Assembly (NCBI RefSeq): GCF_000576425.1 | Contig: NZ_KK069993.1 | Location: 1 to 64,000, forward strand | Direction: 5' to 3' | Source: Brachybacterium phenoliresistens | GTDB lineage: Bacteria > Actinomycetota > Actinomycetes > Actinomycetales > Dermabacteraceae | Length of the DNA: 64,000 nt | Position numbers and translations under genes: made by a program | Notes under the pieces: model-generated | The model's input: only the letters and a program-made list of their open reading frames with translations | Told to the model about the DNA's origin: nothing | The model's database searches: none | In this document: positions 44,404 to 52,492 of the stretch, piece by piece | Position numbering within the stretch: position 1 is the stretch's first letter | How the letters are laid out: every line of letters starts with the position of its first letter

Positions 44404-44497
44404 GCCGGGGCCCGCGGCCGGGCGCGCGGCATTTCTCCGGGGGCGTCCCCGCCGGAGGCGGGTCCGCCCGGGCGGGCGATAGGGTCGGTGCACCGAC

Positions 44498-44977
44498 ATG
44501 TCCGCACCGACAAGGGGTAAAGATTCCACGATGGCACCACGAGGCGACGTCGACATGGAGGCCTGGCAGGCCCGCTGCGCCCAGATCCTCGAGGAGGTCG
44601 CGCCCTCCGCTCCCTTCGCGCCGCTGGACGCCGACGATCCCTGGAGCTCGCCGTCCCTCGATGCGCTCGAGCAGCAGATGCTCGCCACGTGGGCATCGGC
44701 CGGGGACGTGCCTGCTGACCAGGCCGCTCAGTACGAGGCGTTCCTGGGCGAGGGGCTCCGGCGCCGGTTCGGCGGATCGTGGACCCTGCTGCCCCCGTCG
44801 CTCCTCGGCGAAGCGGCGGGCGACGCCGCCTGCGGGCTCGGCATCGCCTCCCCGGATGGTGAGTCCATCGATGTCGTCTCGAGCCTCGTGCCGCAGGCGT
44901 ATCGCGCAGGGACGGGCACCTGGTGGTCCACCTGCTACCGCGCGCACGAGGAGATCCCGGGAGACCGCGCGATCTGA
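44498..44977 (+). CDS. Hypothetical soluble protein
   Basis: A 159-aa acidic, soluble protein of no family I recognise. Features are a helical DMEAWQARCAQILEEVAPSAP start, an LDALEQQMLATWASAGDVPADQAAQYEAFLG helix pair, and a C-terminal RAGTGTWWSTCYRAHEEIPG. Start uncertain: the ATG at 44498 is 12 nt after a -10-like TAGGGT (44480-44485); an ATG at 44531 has AAGGGG about 13 nt upstream and would drop 11 residues. Divergent from the exporter leader. Confidence 0.65.
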   Translation: MSAPTRGKDSTMAPRGDVDMEAWQARCAQILEEVAPSAPFAPLDADDPWSSPSLDALEQQMLATWASAGDVPADQAAQYEAFLGEGLRRRFGGSWTLLPPSLLGEAAGDAACGLGIASPDGESIDVVSSLVPQAYRAGTGTWWSTCYRAHEEIPGDRAI

Positions 44978-45004
44978 GGCGCGCCGACGTCAGACCCGGG
45001 CCGC

Positions 45005-45041
45005 GGCCGACGGCGCCCGTCCGTGGCCGACGGCGCCCGTC
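45005..45041. terminator. Duplicated 17-bp hairpin repeat between convergent genes
   Basis: GGCCGACGGCGCCCGTC occurs twice (45005-45021 and 45025-45041); each copy folds as GACGG/CCGTC. The second reaches the stop codon of the GNAT gene. Probable bidirectional termination. Confidence 0.5.
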
Positions 45042-45627
45042 AGTGTCCGGCGGCCTCCGCCTCGTCCCCCAGGCGGTACTCGAGCCGCGGCAGCATCCTG
45101 CCGGGGATCGAACCGCTGGGCGCGGAGCCGATCCGCACGGCGCCGAAGCGGCGGTAGAAGGTCTCCGCCCCCGGGTCCGCGTCCAGCAGCACGCGCCGCA
45201 CACCGCGGGCGCGGGCCTGCGCGAGGGCGTGCTCCAGCAGCAGCCGGCCGCAGCCGGTGCCGATCGCGGGAGGGTCGACGAAGAGGGCCTCGAGCTCGAG
45301 CGCCTCGGGCGGGCCGGGCAGGTCCGGCGCGCCCGCGACCGGCGCGAGGCGGACGATGCCGAGCACCGTCCCGTCGCGCTCGGCCGCCCACATCAGCTCC
45401 GAGCCGCAGGTCTCGGCGTCGTAGCGCAGCTCCTCGCGGCAGGCCTCGAGGAACTCCGGCGGATACCCCCAATGCCCCTTCGAGCGCAGCGCCAGGGCGG
45501 AGAGGGCCTCGTGCTCCTCCGGCCGGGTCCGGCGGATCACCGGCGCAGCGGCGGCATCCCGGCGTGGACCGGCGCCACCGGGTCCGCCGACGCGGCCGTC
45601 CTCGGCCCGGCGAGCCGTCTCAGCCAT
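45040..45627 (-). CDS. GNAT-family acetyltransferase
   Basis: A 195-aa acyltransferase. After an Ala/Arg-rich leader the GNAT fold begins at VIRRTRPEEHEALSALALRSKGHWGY. The acetyl-CoA motif is unusual: FVDPPAIGTGCGRLLLEHAL (Q/RxxGxG/A read as GTGCGR). The end, GAETFYRRFGAVRIGSAPSGSIPGRMLPRLEY, is typical of small-molecule acetyltransferases. Its ATG overlaps the stop of the TIM-barrel gene by 8 bp, so it is coupled to that gene. Substrate unknown. Confidence 0.88.
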   Translation of the reverse strand: MAETARRAEDGRVGGPGGAGPRRDAAAAPVIRRTRPEEHEALSALALRSKGHWGYPPEFLEACREELRYDAETCGSELMWAAERDGTVLGIVRLAPVAGAPDLPGPPEALELEALFVDPPAIGTGCGRLLLEHALAQARARGVRRVLLDADPGAETFYRRFGAVRIGSAPSGSIPGRMLPRLEYRLGDEAEAAGH

Positions 45628-46516
45628 CGGTCCGCACGGCGTCGACGACCTGCTGGCAGGCGGCCAGACCGGCCCATTCGTCGTCGTCCGCGCCCGCGTA
45701 CACCAGGCACAGCGGTCCGTCGTAGCCCGCCCCGAGGACGGCCTCCAGCGTGCGGCGGTACCGCGCGGGGTCCAGGGCGCCGTCCTCGGTGGTGGGGCAC
45801 TTGGCGTGCGAGGTCTCGGCGCGGCCGGCGATGCTCGCCAGCTGCTGGTCGCGATCCGGCATCGTCCAGTTGTCCAGGTCGATGAGCAGGCCGATGGAGC
45901 CGCCCGTCGCGTCCAGCAGCGCGTGGACGTCGTCCGCGGTGGGCAGCAGCTGCTTCCAGTTCTCGGTGACCACGCGCACCGGGGATCCGGCGGCCAGGCG
46001 GGACAGGCGGGCGCCGCTGGCGGCGATGAGCTCGGGGGTGGGATCGGACTCGCCGGCGCACACCCGGCCGCGGGTCGCGCCGAGCACGGCGGCGTCCTCC
46101 AGCCAGCCGGCGATCCACGCCTCGTGGGCATCAGCGTCGGTGGGGTGGACGAGGTCGCCGTTGTCCACGAGCAGGGCGTCCAGCGCCACCTCGGCCTCGG
46201 CGAGCGCGGCGCGCAGCTCCTCGAGGTAGGAGCGGTCGCGGCGGGGCAGGTGGAAGTGGCACAGCTGCACGGTGCCGATGCCGTGCGCGGCGAGCTCTCG
46301 GGGCAGGTCCAGCATGTCCACGGCGCCGGGTGCCGCGGGCGTCGGGGTCATGGCGGTGGAGCCCGGCGGGTTGGCGTGCTCGGCGACGAAGCGGCCGAGC
46401 GTCCGATGCAGCGACCACGCGTGCACGGCCATCGGCGTCGCCGGGGCGGCGGAGCCGGGCGCGGCATCGGCGGAGAGGGCGGGAGCGGGGGCGACGTTCT
46501 GGGCGGCATTGCTCAT
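45620..46516 (-). CDS. Xylose isomerase-like TIM-barrel protein
   Basis: A 298-aa protein of the sugar phosphate isomerase/epimerase (AP endonuclease family 2) fold. Visible strands include GTVQLCHFHLPRRD, VRVVTENWKQLLPT (metal-ligand Glu), IGLLIDLDNWTM (Asp), SHAKC (His) and YDGPLCLVYAGADDDEW. These give a plausible divalent-metal site. The sugar or cyclitol substrate is not known. The first ~65 residues are low-complexity Ala/Pro. TACAGT 7 nt before the ATG gives a leaderless start; the GNAT gene follows in the same operon. Confidence 0.85.
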   Translation of the reverse strand: MSNAAQNVAPAPALSADAAPGSAAPATPMAVHAWSLHRTLGRFVAEHANPPGSTAMTPTPAAPGAVDMLDLPRELAAHGIGTVQLCHFHLPRRDRSYLEELRAALAEAEVALDALLVDNGDLVHPTDADAHEAWIAGWLEDAAVLGATRGRVCAGESDPTPELIAASGARLSRLAAGSPVRVVTENWKQLLPTADDVHALLDATGGSIGLLIDLDNWTMPDRDQQLASIAGRAETSHAKCPTTEDGALDPARYRRTLEAVLGAGYDGPLCLVYAGADDDEWAGLAACQQVVDAVRTDG

Positions 46517-46529
46517 GCGCGCCACTGTA
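46517..46529 (-). promoter_or_regulatory. Leaderless-type -10 (TACAGT) before the TIM-barrel gene
   Basis: TACAGT (46524-46529), 7 nt, ATG at 46516. Confidence 0.5.
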
Positions 46530-46586
46530 TCGGCCGGCCCCGCCCCCGCGGCAGGCCGCAGGCGCGGCCGCGGGGCGCCGCGCCGG

Positions 46587-47882
46587 TCAGGCGGTGCGGC
46601 GGCCGCGGGCGAGGTCCAGCAGGTGGTCCAGCACCCCGCCGGCGCTGGCGCGCAGACCGTTGTGCTCGTACTCGCTGGTCACCCAGGGGCGCATCTGCGG
46701 CAGCAAGGCGGCCGTGGCCAGGGAGTGCTCCCGGGGGACGTAGGCGTCCTCGAAGTACACGGCCGCGGCGGCGGGCACCTGGGCGGCGCGCAGGGCGTCC
46801 GGGTCGTACAGGGCGGGCCAGGCGTGCTCGGCGAGGAGGTCGGCGGCCTCGGCCCACGGGGCGAGCTCGGGATCCTCGGCGAACAGGGAGCGGTGCACGT
46901 GCTCGCCCGCCAGCAGGGTCGGGTCCTCCCGCACGGACTGCGGCATGGTGCGGTCCGCGGCCCAGCGGGTGGCGTGGCCGTCGGCCCAGCAGGATTCGTG
47001 CAGCACCGCGTACAGCGGGTTGCGGCCGCTGAAGGGCAGCGCGGCGGTGAGGTCATGGCGGAAGGCGGGGCTCGCGGGGTCCAGCTCGAGCAGGTAGTGC
47101 AGGCGCTCCGGCCCGCCGGAGGCGCCCAGCAGATGCCCGAGCGTGCGCAGGCGGTCGACGGAGACGGCCTGGCCGTCGGGCAGGTGCAGCTGCCCCGCCG
47201 CGGCGAGATCGGCCAGGTGCCGCATCCGGTCGCGGTCCCCGGCGAAGCGGGCGTAGAAGGCCTCGCTGCGGCGAGCCATCCCCTCCCAGGTGGTCGTGTA
47301 CACCGCGTCCAGCTGCTCTCCGACGGCGGGAAGGCCGCCCGTGAACAGCGCCAGGTCCACGCTGCCGGCGTGCTCGGAGAGGTAGCGCAGGGCCGTGAAG
47401 CCGCCGAAGGACTGTCCCAGCAGGCTCCACGACGCGACCTCAAGGGCCTCGCGCAGCGCCTCGGCGTCGCGGACGATCGCATCGGCCCGGAAGCAGGCGA
47501 GGTAGGCGGCCTGGTCCTCGGCCGATGCCTCCCGCAGGGTCGCGGCGCCGCCGGCGGCGCCCTGCGGCAGCGGGCAGTCCAGGCCGATCGGCGTGGAGCG
47601 GCCGGTGCCGCGCTGGTCCAGCATCACCACGCGGAAGTCCTCGAGAGCCCGCGGCAGCCACGCCGGGGCGGCCGATTCGAGGGTGGGCCGCGGCGCCTCG
47701 GAGCCGGGCCCGCCCTGCAGGTAGACGAGGTAGGGGCGGTCCCGGCCGTCCTCGGCGGCGACCACGCGCGCGAACACCTCGAGCTGCGGGCCGTCGGGAC
47801 GCTCGGGGTCCAGGGGCACGGGGAGCGTGAGGTCGCTCAGATGCAGGCCGGGCAGGGTCCAGGTGCGGGTCGTGAGGGGCAT
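46587..47882 (-). CDS. Proline iminopeptidase-family alpha/beta hydrolase
   Basis: A 431-aa cytoplasmic alpha/beta hydrolase of the prolyl aminopeptidase group. The oxyanion-hole strand is LVYLQGGPGSEAPRP, then VVMLDQRGTGRSTP, the nucleophile elbow GQSFGGFTALRY (Ser), and a C-terminal EYEHNGLRAS carrying the catalytic His. The length and helical cap match proline iminopeptidase (family S33), releasing N-terminal Pro from peptides. Other S33 peptidases are possible. TAGACT lies 7 nt before the ATG. Monocistronic. Confidence 0.9.
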   Translation of the reverse strand: MPLTTRTWTLPGLHLSDLTLPVPLDPERPDGPQLEVFARVVAAEDGRDRPYLVYLQGGPGSEAPRPTLESAAPAWLPRALEDFRVVMLDQRGTGRSTPIGLDCPLPQGAAGGAATLREASAEDQAAYLACFRADAIVRDAEALREALEVASWSLLGQSFGGFTALRYLSEHAGSVDLALFTGGLPAVGEQLDAVYTTTWEGMARRSEAFYARFAGDRDRMRHLADLAAAGQLHLPDGQAVSVDRLRTLGHLLGASGGPERLHYLLELDPASPAFRHDLTAALPFSGRNPLYAVLHESCWADGHATRWAADRTMPQSVREDPTLLAGEHVHRSLFAEDPELAPWAEAADLLAEHAWPALYDPDALRAAQVPAAAAVYFEDAYVPREHSLATAALLPQMRPWVTSEYEHNGLRASAGGVLDHLLDLARGRRTA

Positions 47883-47895
47883 GACCTGCAGTCTA
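47883..47895 (-). promoter_or_regulatory. Leaderless-type -10 (TAGACT) before the iminopeptidase gene
   Basis: TAGACT (47890-47895), 7 nt, ATG at 47882. Confidence 0.5.
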
Positions 47896-47944
47896 GGAGC
47901 GCCGGCCGGGTGGTGGGTCCACCGGGGACGGCGCGGCGGGCGGT

Positions 47945-48271
47945 TCAGGAGCCGGGGGTCCTCGGGCGGACCACGCGGGCGAGGATCGCCCCGCCGACGG
48001 CGACCACGTTCCAGATCAGCGCCAGGGCGAGCGCGACGACCGGCCACAGCACCGCCCCGTACTGCAGCTCGGAGTACAGCGGCGCCAGGGAGATCACCGC
48101 GCAGATCACCGTGCCGATCCCGGCGACCAGCAGCAGGCGGGCCGACAGGCGCCTCCCGGGCACCACCCGCATCGGCGATCGCAGGTCGAGGACCGCCAGC
48201 ACGATCTCCGCGGCGCCGAGCAGCACCAGCAGCGTCGGCACGGCGAGGAACACCACCACTCCCAGGGCCAT
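47945..48271 (-). CDS. Small three-helix membrane protein, function unknown
   Basis: A 108-aa protein with three hydrophobic segments (about residues 3-27, 44-64, 72-98) separated by a basic loop (RSPMRVVPGRRLSAR). No family recognised. GGAGGGAG lies 7 nt before the ATG, a leadered start, in contrast to its divergent neighbour at 48322. Confidence 0.7.
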   Translation of the reverse strand: MALGVVVFLAVPTLLVLLGAAEIVLAVLDLRSPMRVVPGRRLSARLLLVAGIGTVICAVISLAPLYSELQYGAVLWPVVALALALIWNVVAVGGAILARVVRPRTPGS

Positions 48272-48309
48272 GGTGCGGCTCCCTCCGTCAGGTCCAGGTG
48301 CAGGCAGTG

Positions 48310-48321
48310 TACGGTCCTGCG
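48310..48321 (+). promoter_or_regulatory. Leaderless-type -10 (TACGGT) before the SDR gene
   Basis: TACGGT (48310-48315), 6 nt, ATG at 48322. Confidence 0.55.
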
Positions 48322-49116
48322 ATGAGCACCTCCGCCGCCCTGCCCGAGCTCTTCTCCCTGTCCGGCCGCACCGCCCTGGTCACCGGCGGCAGCAGCGGCA
48401 TCGGCCGCGCGATCAGCACCGCCCTCGCGGCCGCCGGCGCGCACGTGCTGATCGCCGCCCGGCGCGAGGGGCCGATCCGGGAGGTCGTCGACGAGATCGC
48501 CGCGGCGGGAGGTTCGGCCGCGGCGCTGCCGGCGGACCTCGGCACCCGGGAGGGAGCCCGGGATCTCGCCGAGCGCGCCCTCGCGCACGTCGCGCCCGAC
48601 GGCCCCCGCGGCGTGGACGTGCTGGTGTGCAGCGCGGGGATCAACCTGCGCCCGCCGATGCCCGAGCTCGACGAGGACACCTGGGACGCGACGATGGCCG
48701 TGAACCTCGATGCCCCGTTCCTGCTGGGCCAGGCGCTGGCCCCCGCCATGGCCGAGCGCGGCTGCGGCCGTCTGATCCACATCAGCTCGCAGCAGGCGCA
48801 TCGGCCCTTCGCCGCGAGCGGGGCGTACGGGGTGTCCAAGGCGGCGCTGGAGGCGCTGGCCCGCTCGCAGGCCGAGGCCTGGTCCGCCCGCGGCGTCACC
48901 GCGAACGTGCTGATCCCCGGCTTCGTGCCGACGCCGCTGAACACCCGCCTCAGCTCGGACCCGGCCACGGTGCAGGCCCTCGCGGCCCGCACCCTGGTGG
49001 GCCGCAACGGCCGCCCCGAGGACTTCGCGGGCCCGGTCGTGTGGCTGGCGAGCGCCGCGAGCGCCTACGTGACCGGCCAGTCCATCGCCGTGGACGGCGG
49101 CTTCAGCGTGCACTGA
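48322..49116 (+). CDS. Short-chain dehydrogenase/reductase
   Basis: A 264-aa classical SDR. The cofactor motif is LVTGGSSGIGRA with an Arg-Arg (AARREG) after strand 2, suggesting NADP(H). Then NAG-like CSAGIN, the active site Ser in LIHISSQQAH, Y-x3-K in YGVSKAAL, and the C-terminal VTGQSIAVDGGFSVH. It resembles gluconate 5-dehydrogenase or 3-oxoacyl-ACP reductase-type SDRs; the substrate is open. Monocistronic. Confidence 0.92.
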   Translation: MSTSAALPELFSLSGRTALVTGGSSGIGRAISTALAAAGAHVLIAARREGPIREVVDEIAAAGGSAAALPADLGTREGARDLAERALAHVAPDGPRGVDVLVCSAGINLRPPMPELDEDTWDATMAVNLDAPFLLGQALAPAMAERGCGRLIHISSQQAHRPFAASGAYGVSKAALEALARSQAEAWSARGVTANVLIPGFVPTPLNTRLSSDPATVQALAARTLVGRNGRPEDFAGPVVWLASAASAYVTGQSIAVDGGFSVH

Positions 49117-49170
49117 CCCCCTCCGGGCCGCCGCCGGGCACAGGAGCCGGCGAGGACGGGACCGGGCGCG

Positions 49171-50265
49171 TCAGAGGGACCAGCCGGTGGCGGTGCGGAT
49201 GCGGGCGGCGACGCCGGCCGGGTCGGCGCCCGAGGTCGGGACGAGGACCTCCCCGCTGTGCAGGGGCAGCTCCCGCTCGCGCGCCGCGCGGCGGGCGACG
49301 GCGGCGACCTCCATGTCGGTGGCGCCGCGCAGATCATCGGCCGCCAGATGCGGTCCCGCCCCACGGGCGCGGGAGCGGGCGCGCTCGCGCAGCTCGGCGG
49401 GCGTCGCATCCAGCCGCACGGAGATCACCGGCACGTCCCCGAAGGCCGCGAAGGCCAGGTCCGGCCCGGCGCCGATGGGGGCGACGACGATGCTCGCCAC
49501 GCCGCCGGCGCCGACGAAGCACTCGTGCAGCGCCGCCACGCAGTCGGCGCCGGCGACCCGCGCGGCCGCCGCACCGCCGGGGAGGTTGCGGGCCAGGGAC
49601 AGCTCGGCGAGGTCGAGGAACCCGGTGCGCGTGCCGGCGCCCCAGGCGGCCTGCGCCAGCTCCCAGCCCACGCTCGAGGCGCCCGCGCAGCGCGGCCCCG
49701 TGATCCACAGGACCGGCGCGGTCTGCGCATCGGCGTGCTCGAGCGGCGCCGCCGGCCCCTCCGGACCGCTGTCCTCTCCGGCCGCCGCGGCGAGGACGGC
49801 CTCGACCGCGTCCTCGACGCCGAGCCCGTCCAGCGCCACGCGGCGCCAGCCATCGGCCAGGCGGGCCGATTCCTCGGTGCCGATGCGGACGGCCTCCTCG
49901 CGCTGCTCCGCGCTCCAGCCGCGGGCGCCGAGCCGTGCATGGCGCTGCTGAGGGGCGAGGTCCAGCCAGAGGGAGGCGACGGACTCGCCTGCGGTGCGCG
50001 GCGGCGGGGCGTCGGGGCTGGCGACCCCGGAGACGAGGAGGGACCGGGAGCCGGCGCGACGGTGGATGCTCGCCACGAGGTCGAGGGCGTGCTCCTTGAG
50101 CACCCAGCGGTCCGCGTCGCCGTCCGGGGCGGGGTAGAGCATGCCGAGCTGGTCGATGTCGACGGAGGAGACGGGCTCCCCGTCCGCCGCCAGGCGCGCG
50201 GCGATGGCGAGCGCCAGCGTCGACTTGCCGACGCCGGGAGGCCCGGCCAGACGTAGAACATGCAT
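49171..50265 (-). CDS. Duplicated P-loop kinase-like protein
   Basis: A 364-aa protein with two P-loop domains. The first (1-~165) has LAGPPGVGKSTLALAIA and SVDIDQLGMLYP, like small nucleoside or shikimate-type kinases. The second (~180-364) has ITGPRCAGASSVGWELA, where the Walker A Lys is replaced by Ala, and FLDLAELSL in the place of the first domain's VDIDQL; this half probably does not bind ATP normally. It looks like an internal duplication with one decayed copy. Substrate unknown. TAGGCT lies 6 nt before the ATG. Confidence 0.8.
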   Translation of the reverse strand: MHVLRLAGPPGVGKSTLALAIAARLAADGEPVSSVDIDQLGMLYPAPDGDADRWVLKEHALDLVASIHRRAGSRSLLVSGVASPDAPPPRTAGESVASLWLDLAPQQRHARLGARGWSAEQREEAVRIGTEESARLADGWRRVALDGLGVEDAVEAVLAAAAGEDSGPEGPAAPLEHADAQTAPVLWITGPRCAGASSVGWELAQAAWGAGTRTGFLDLAELSLARNLPGGAAAARVAGADCVAALHECFVGAGGVASIVVAPIGAGPDLAFAAFGDVPVISVRLDATPAELRERARSRARGAGPHLAADDLRGATDMEVAAVARRAARERELPLHSGEVLVPTSGADPAGVAARIRTATGWSL

Positions 50266-50277
50266 GTCAGGAGCCTA
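50266..50277 (-). promoter_or_regulatory. Leaderless-type -10 (TAGGCT) before the double P-loop gene
   Basis: TAGGCT (50272-50277), 6 nt, ATG at 50265. Confidence 0.55.
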
Positions 50278-50332
50278 CTGGGAGGTAGGCGGGGCGGGCA
50301 CAGGAATATCGTCTGCAGGACGGCCCGACGGC

Positions 50333-51088
50333 TCAGGCCTGCAGCTCGAGCACCCGGATCGCGAGCTGGACGCGGTTGGTGACGTGGAGCTTGTCGAACA
50401 GCCGCCCCACGTGCGTCTTCACCGTGGGCAGCGACAGGAACAGCGCCTCGCCGATCTCGCCGTTGGTCAGCCCCTGCGCCACCAGCTGCGCGACCTCCCA
50501 TTCGCGGGCGGTGACGCCGGCGGGAAGCTGCCCGGCGGGCGCGGAGCGGAGCCCGCCGCCGGGGCTGTCCGATGCGCCGCGCGGCGCCCCGTCCGGCAGC
50601 GATCCGGCGCGGGGGTCGCGAGGACGGGACCCCTCGGCCCCGCTCGCGCCGTCGGCGGCGAGGTCGACCAGGCGCCGCAGCACCAGCGGGGAGAAGCGCG
50701 CCCGGCCCTGCGCCGCCTCGTGCACCGCCTGCACCACGTCCTGCGGAGGGGTGTCCTTGAGCAGGAAGGACACGGCGCCGGCCCGCAGGGCATCGAGCAG
50801 GAAGCCATCGGTGTCGAAGGCGGTGAGCACGACGATCGCCGCGCGGGCCCCCTGGGCGTGCAGGCGCCGCGTCGCCTCGATGCCGTCCATGCCGGGCATG
50901 CGGATGTCCATGAGCACGACGTCGGGATCCAGGGCGTCGACGGCGCGGAGGGCGCCGGCGCCATCGGCCTCCTCCCCCACCACCTCGATGCCCTCGGCGC
51001 CGTCGATCATCAGGCGCAGCCCGGCGCGCATGAGGTTCTCGTCGTCCACGAGGAGCAGCCGCACGGTGCCCGTGCCGGGGTCGGTCAT
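50333..51088 (-). CDS. LuxR/NarL-family response regulator (second system)
   Basis: A 251-aa regulator. Receiver: LLLVDDENLMRAGL, phospho-Asp in VVLMDIRMPGMDG, VVLTAF, LLKDTPP. An Ala/Gly/Ser-rich linker of ~50 residues precedes the LuxR helix-turn-helix (VTAREWEVAQLVAQGLTNGEIGEALFLSLPTVKTHV). It starts 2 nt after the kinase stop, so both are one transcript. The layout resembles vancomycin- or envelope-stress NarL systems such as LiaR/DesR, without proof of function. Confidence 0.94.
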   Translation of the reverse strand: MTDPGTGTVRLLLVDDENLMRAGLRLMIDGAEGIEVVGEEADGAGALRAVDALDPDVVLMDIRMPGMDGIEATRRLHAQGARAAIVVLTAFDTDGFLLDALRAGAVSFLLKDTPPQDVVQAVHEAAQGRARFSPLVLRRLVDLAADGASGAEGSRPRDPRAGSLPDGAPRGASDSPGGGLRSAPAGQLPAGVTAREWEVAQLVAQGLTNGEIGEALFLSLPTVKTHVGRLFDKLHVTNRVQLAIRVLELQA

Positions 51089-51090
51089 GG

Positions 51091-52404
51091 TCAGTCCCTC
51101 CAGGGAAGTCGTGCCTCGACCGCGAAGCGTCCCGCGGTCCCGTCCTCGATGTGCAGGCTGCCGCCCAGCAGCACGATCCTCTCGCGCACCCCGACCAGCC
51201 CCAGCCGGGCGCCGGCGGCGGGCGCCTCCCGGGGCACGGGGTTGGAGGCGCGCAGCACGAGCTGCTCGCCCGCACGGTGCAGGCGCAGGTCCAGCCGGGT
51301 GCCCGGGGCGTGCTTGCGCGCATTGGTCAGCAGCTCGCGGGCGATCCGCACCAGGGTGACCACGCCCGCCCGGCTCATGCCGTCCAGCATCTGCGGGGTG
51401 AAGGGCTCCTCGCCGGCGGCCGGATCCTCGGCCGGGGCATCGCTCCACAGGAGCGTCATCTCCTGCCCGGCGGCGCGAGCGTCCTCGAGCATGGTGACGA
51501 GGTCCGCGGCGGTGGGCAGCGGCATGCCGTCGGCGCGCAGCGCCCCGAGGACCTCCCGCAGCTCGGTGTTCGCGGCCTGGGCGCCGCGACGGATGATGCT
51601 CGCGGCCTCCTGCCGCTGCGCCTCCGGCAGGTCCCGGCGGTATTCGAGCGCGCCGGCGTGCATGGCGATGAGGGAGAGATGGTGGGACAGGCTGTCGTGC
51701 ATGTCGCGGGCGATCGCGGCCCGCTGCTCGGCCTGCGCCTGCGCGATCAGCGCGCGATGCTCCCGTTCGAGGGCGTCCCGCTCGCGGCGGGCGGTGGAGG
51801 CCTGCGCGCGCAGCGAGGCGATGAGCGCCGCGCGGGTGCCCCGGGCCCGGCCCCACAGCAGCGCCGCTGCCGCGAACGCGCAGGTCATCAGCATCTCCCA
51901 GGGCAGGGTCCCGCTGGACGATCCCTCCGCCCAGCGGAACAGCAGGGAGGAGACGACCGAGCCGCCGACGGCGAGGATGATCGCCGCCGCGTCCAGCAGC
52001 CGTGTGCGCCGCTCGCCGAGGCGGGCCAGGGCCACGGCGGCCGCCGCGACCGACATGCCGCTGACGGCGAGGGCCGCCACCAGGATCAGGTTCGCGGCCC
52101 CGGCGCGGCGCATCGGCCCGACGGCGAGCGCCGCCGCGAGCCCCACCAGCAGGTCGACGACGAACAGGGCGACCAGCCGGTCCGAGAGGTCGCCCTGCTC
52201 GTCGATCGTCGTCCCGTAGACGAAGACCAGCACGAGCAGGCCGATGATCAGGCAGATCGCGGAGACGCCGACGGCGCGCAGGGCGCGCAGCCACCACGGG
52301 GCGGGAGGCGGCGGCTCCAGGGACGGCCCGGCCGGGGAGGGGCTGTCCGCGGAGTCGCCGGCCGGGGACGGGTGCGCGGAGGACGCGATCACGGGGGCGG
52401 GCAT
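51091..52404 (-). CDS. NarL-type sensor histidine kinase (second system)
   Basis: A 437-aa membrane kinase. A Pro/Ser-rich N-terminus of ~35 residues is followed by about five transmembrane helices, a coiled-coil (ASTARRERDALEREHRALIAQ), and the HisKA_3 box RAAIARDMHDSLSHHLSLIAMH. The ATPase includes ELLTNARKHAPG and LGLVGVRERIVLLGGSL. The signal is unknown. TACGAT 6 nt before the ATG suggests a leaderless start for the kinase-regulator operon. Confidence 0.94.
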   Translation of the reverse strand: MPAPVIASSAHPSPAGDSADSPSPAGPSLEPPPPAPWWLRALRAVGVSAICLIIGLLVLVFVYGTTIDEQGDLSDRLVALFVVDLLVGLAAALAVGPMRRAGAANLILVAALAVSGMSVAAAAVALARLGERRTRLLDAAAIILAVGGSVVSSLLFRWAEGSSSGTLPWEMLMTCAFAAAALLWGRARGTRAALIASLRAQASTARRERDALEREHRALIAQAQAEQRAAIARDMHDSLSHHLSLIAMHAGALEYRRDLPEAQRQEAASIIRRGAQAANTELREVLGALRADGMPLPTAADLVTMLEDARAAGQEMTLLWSDAPAEDPAAGEEPFTPQMLDGMSRAGVVTLVRIARELLTNARKHAPGTRLDLRLHRAGEQLVLRASNPVPREAPAAGARLGLVGVRERIVLLGGSLHIEDGTAGRFAVEARLPWRD

Positions 52405-52416
52405 GAGGACATCGTA
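52405..52416 (-). promoter_or_regulatory. Leaderless-type -10 (TACGAT) before the second sensor kinase
   Basis: TACGAT (52411-52416), 6 nt, ATG at 52404. Confidence 0.55.
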
Positions 52417-52492
52417 GGAACCGGGGCCGGCCCGGCGGATCGGCCGAAAGCACGACCTCCGCGCGGCGGGGGCCTCGGGGACAATGGCTCCC

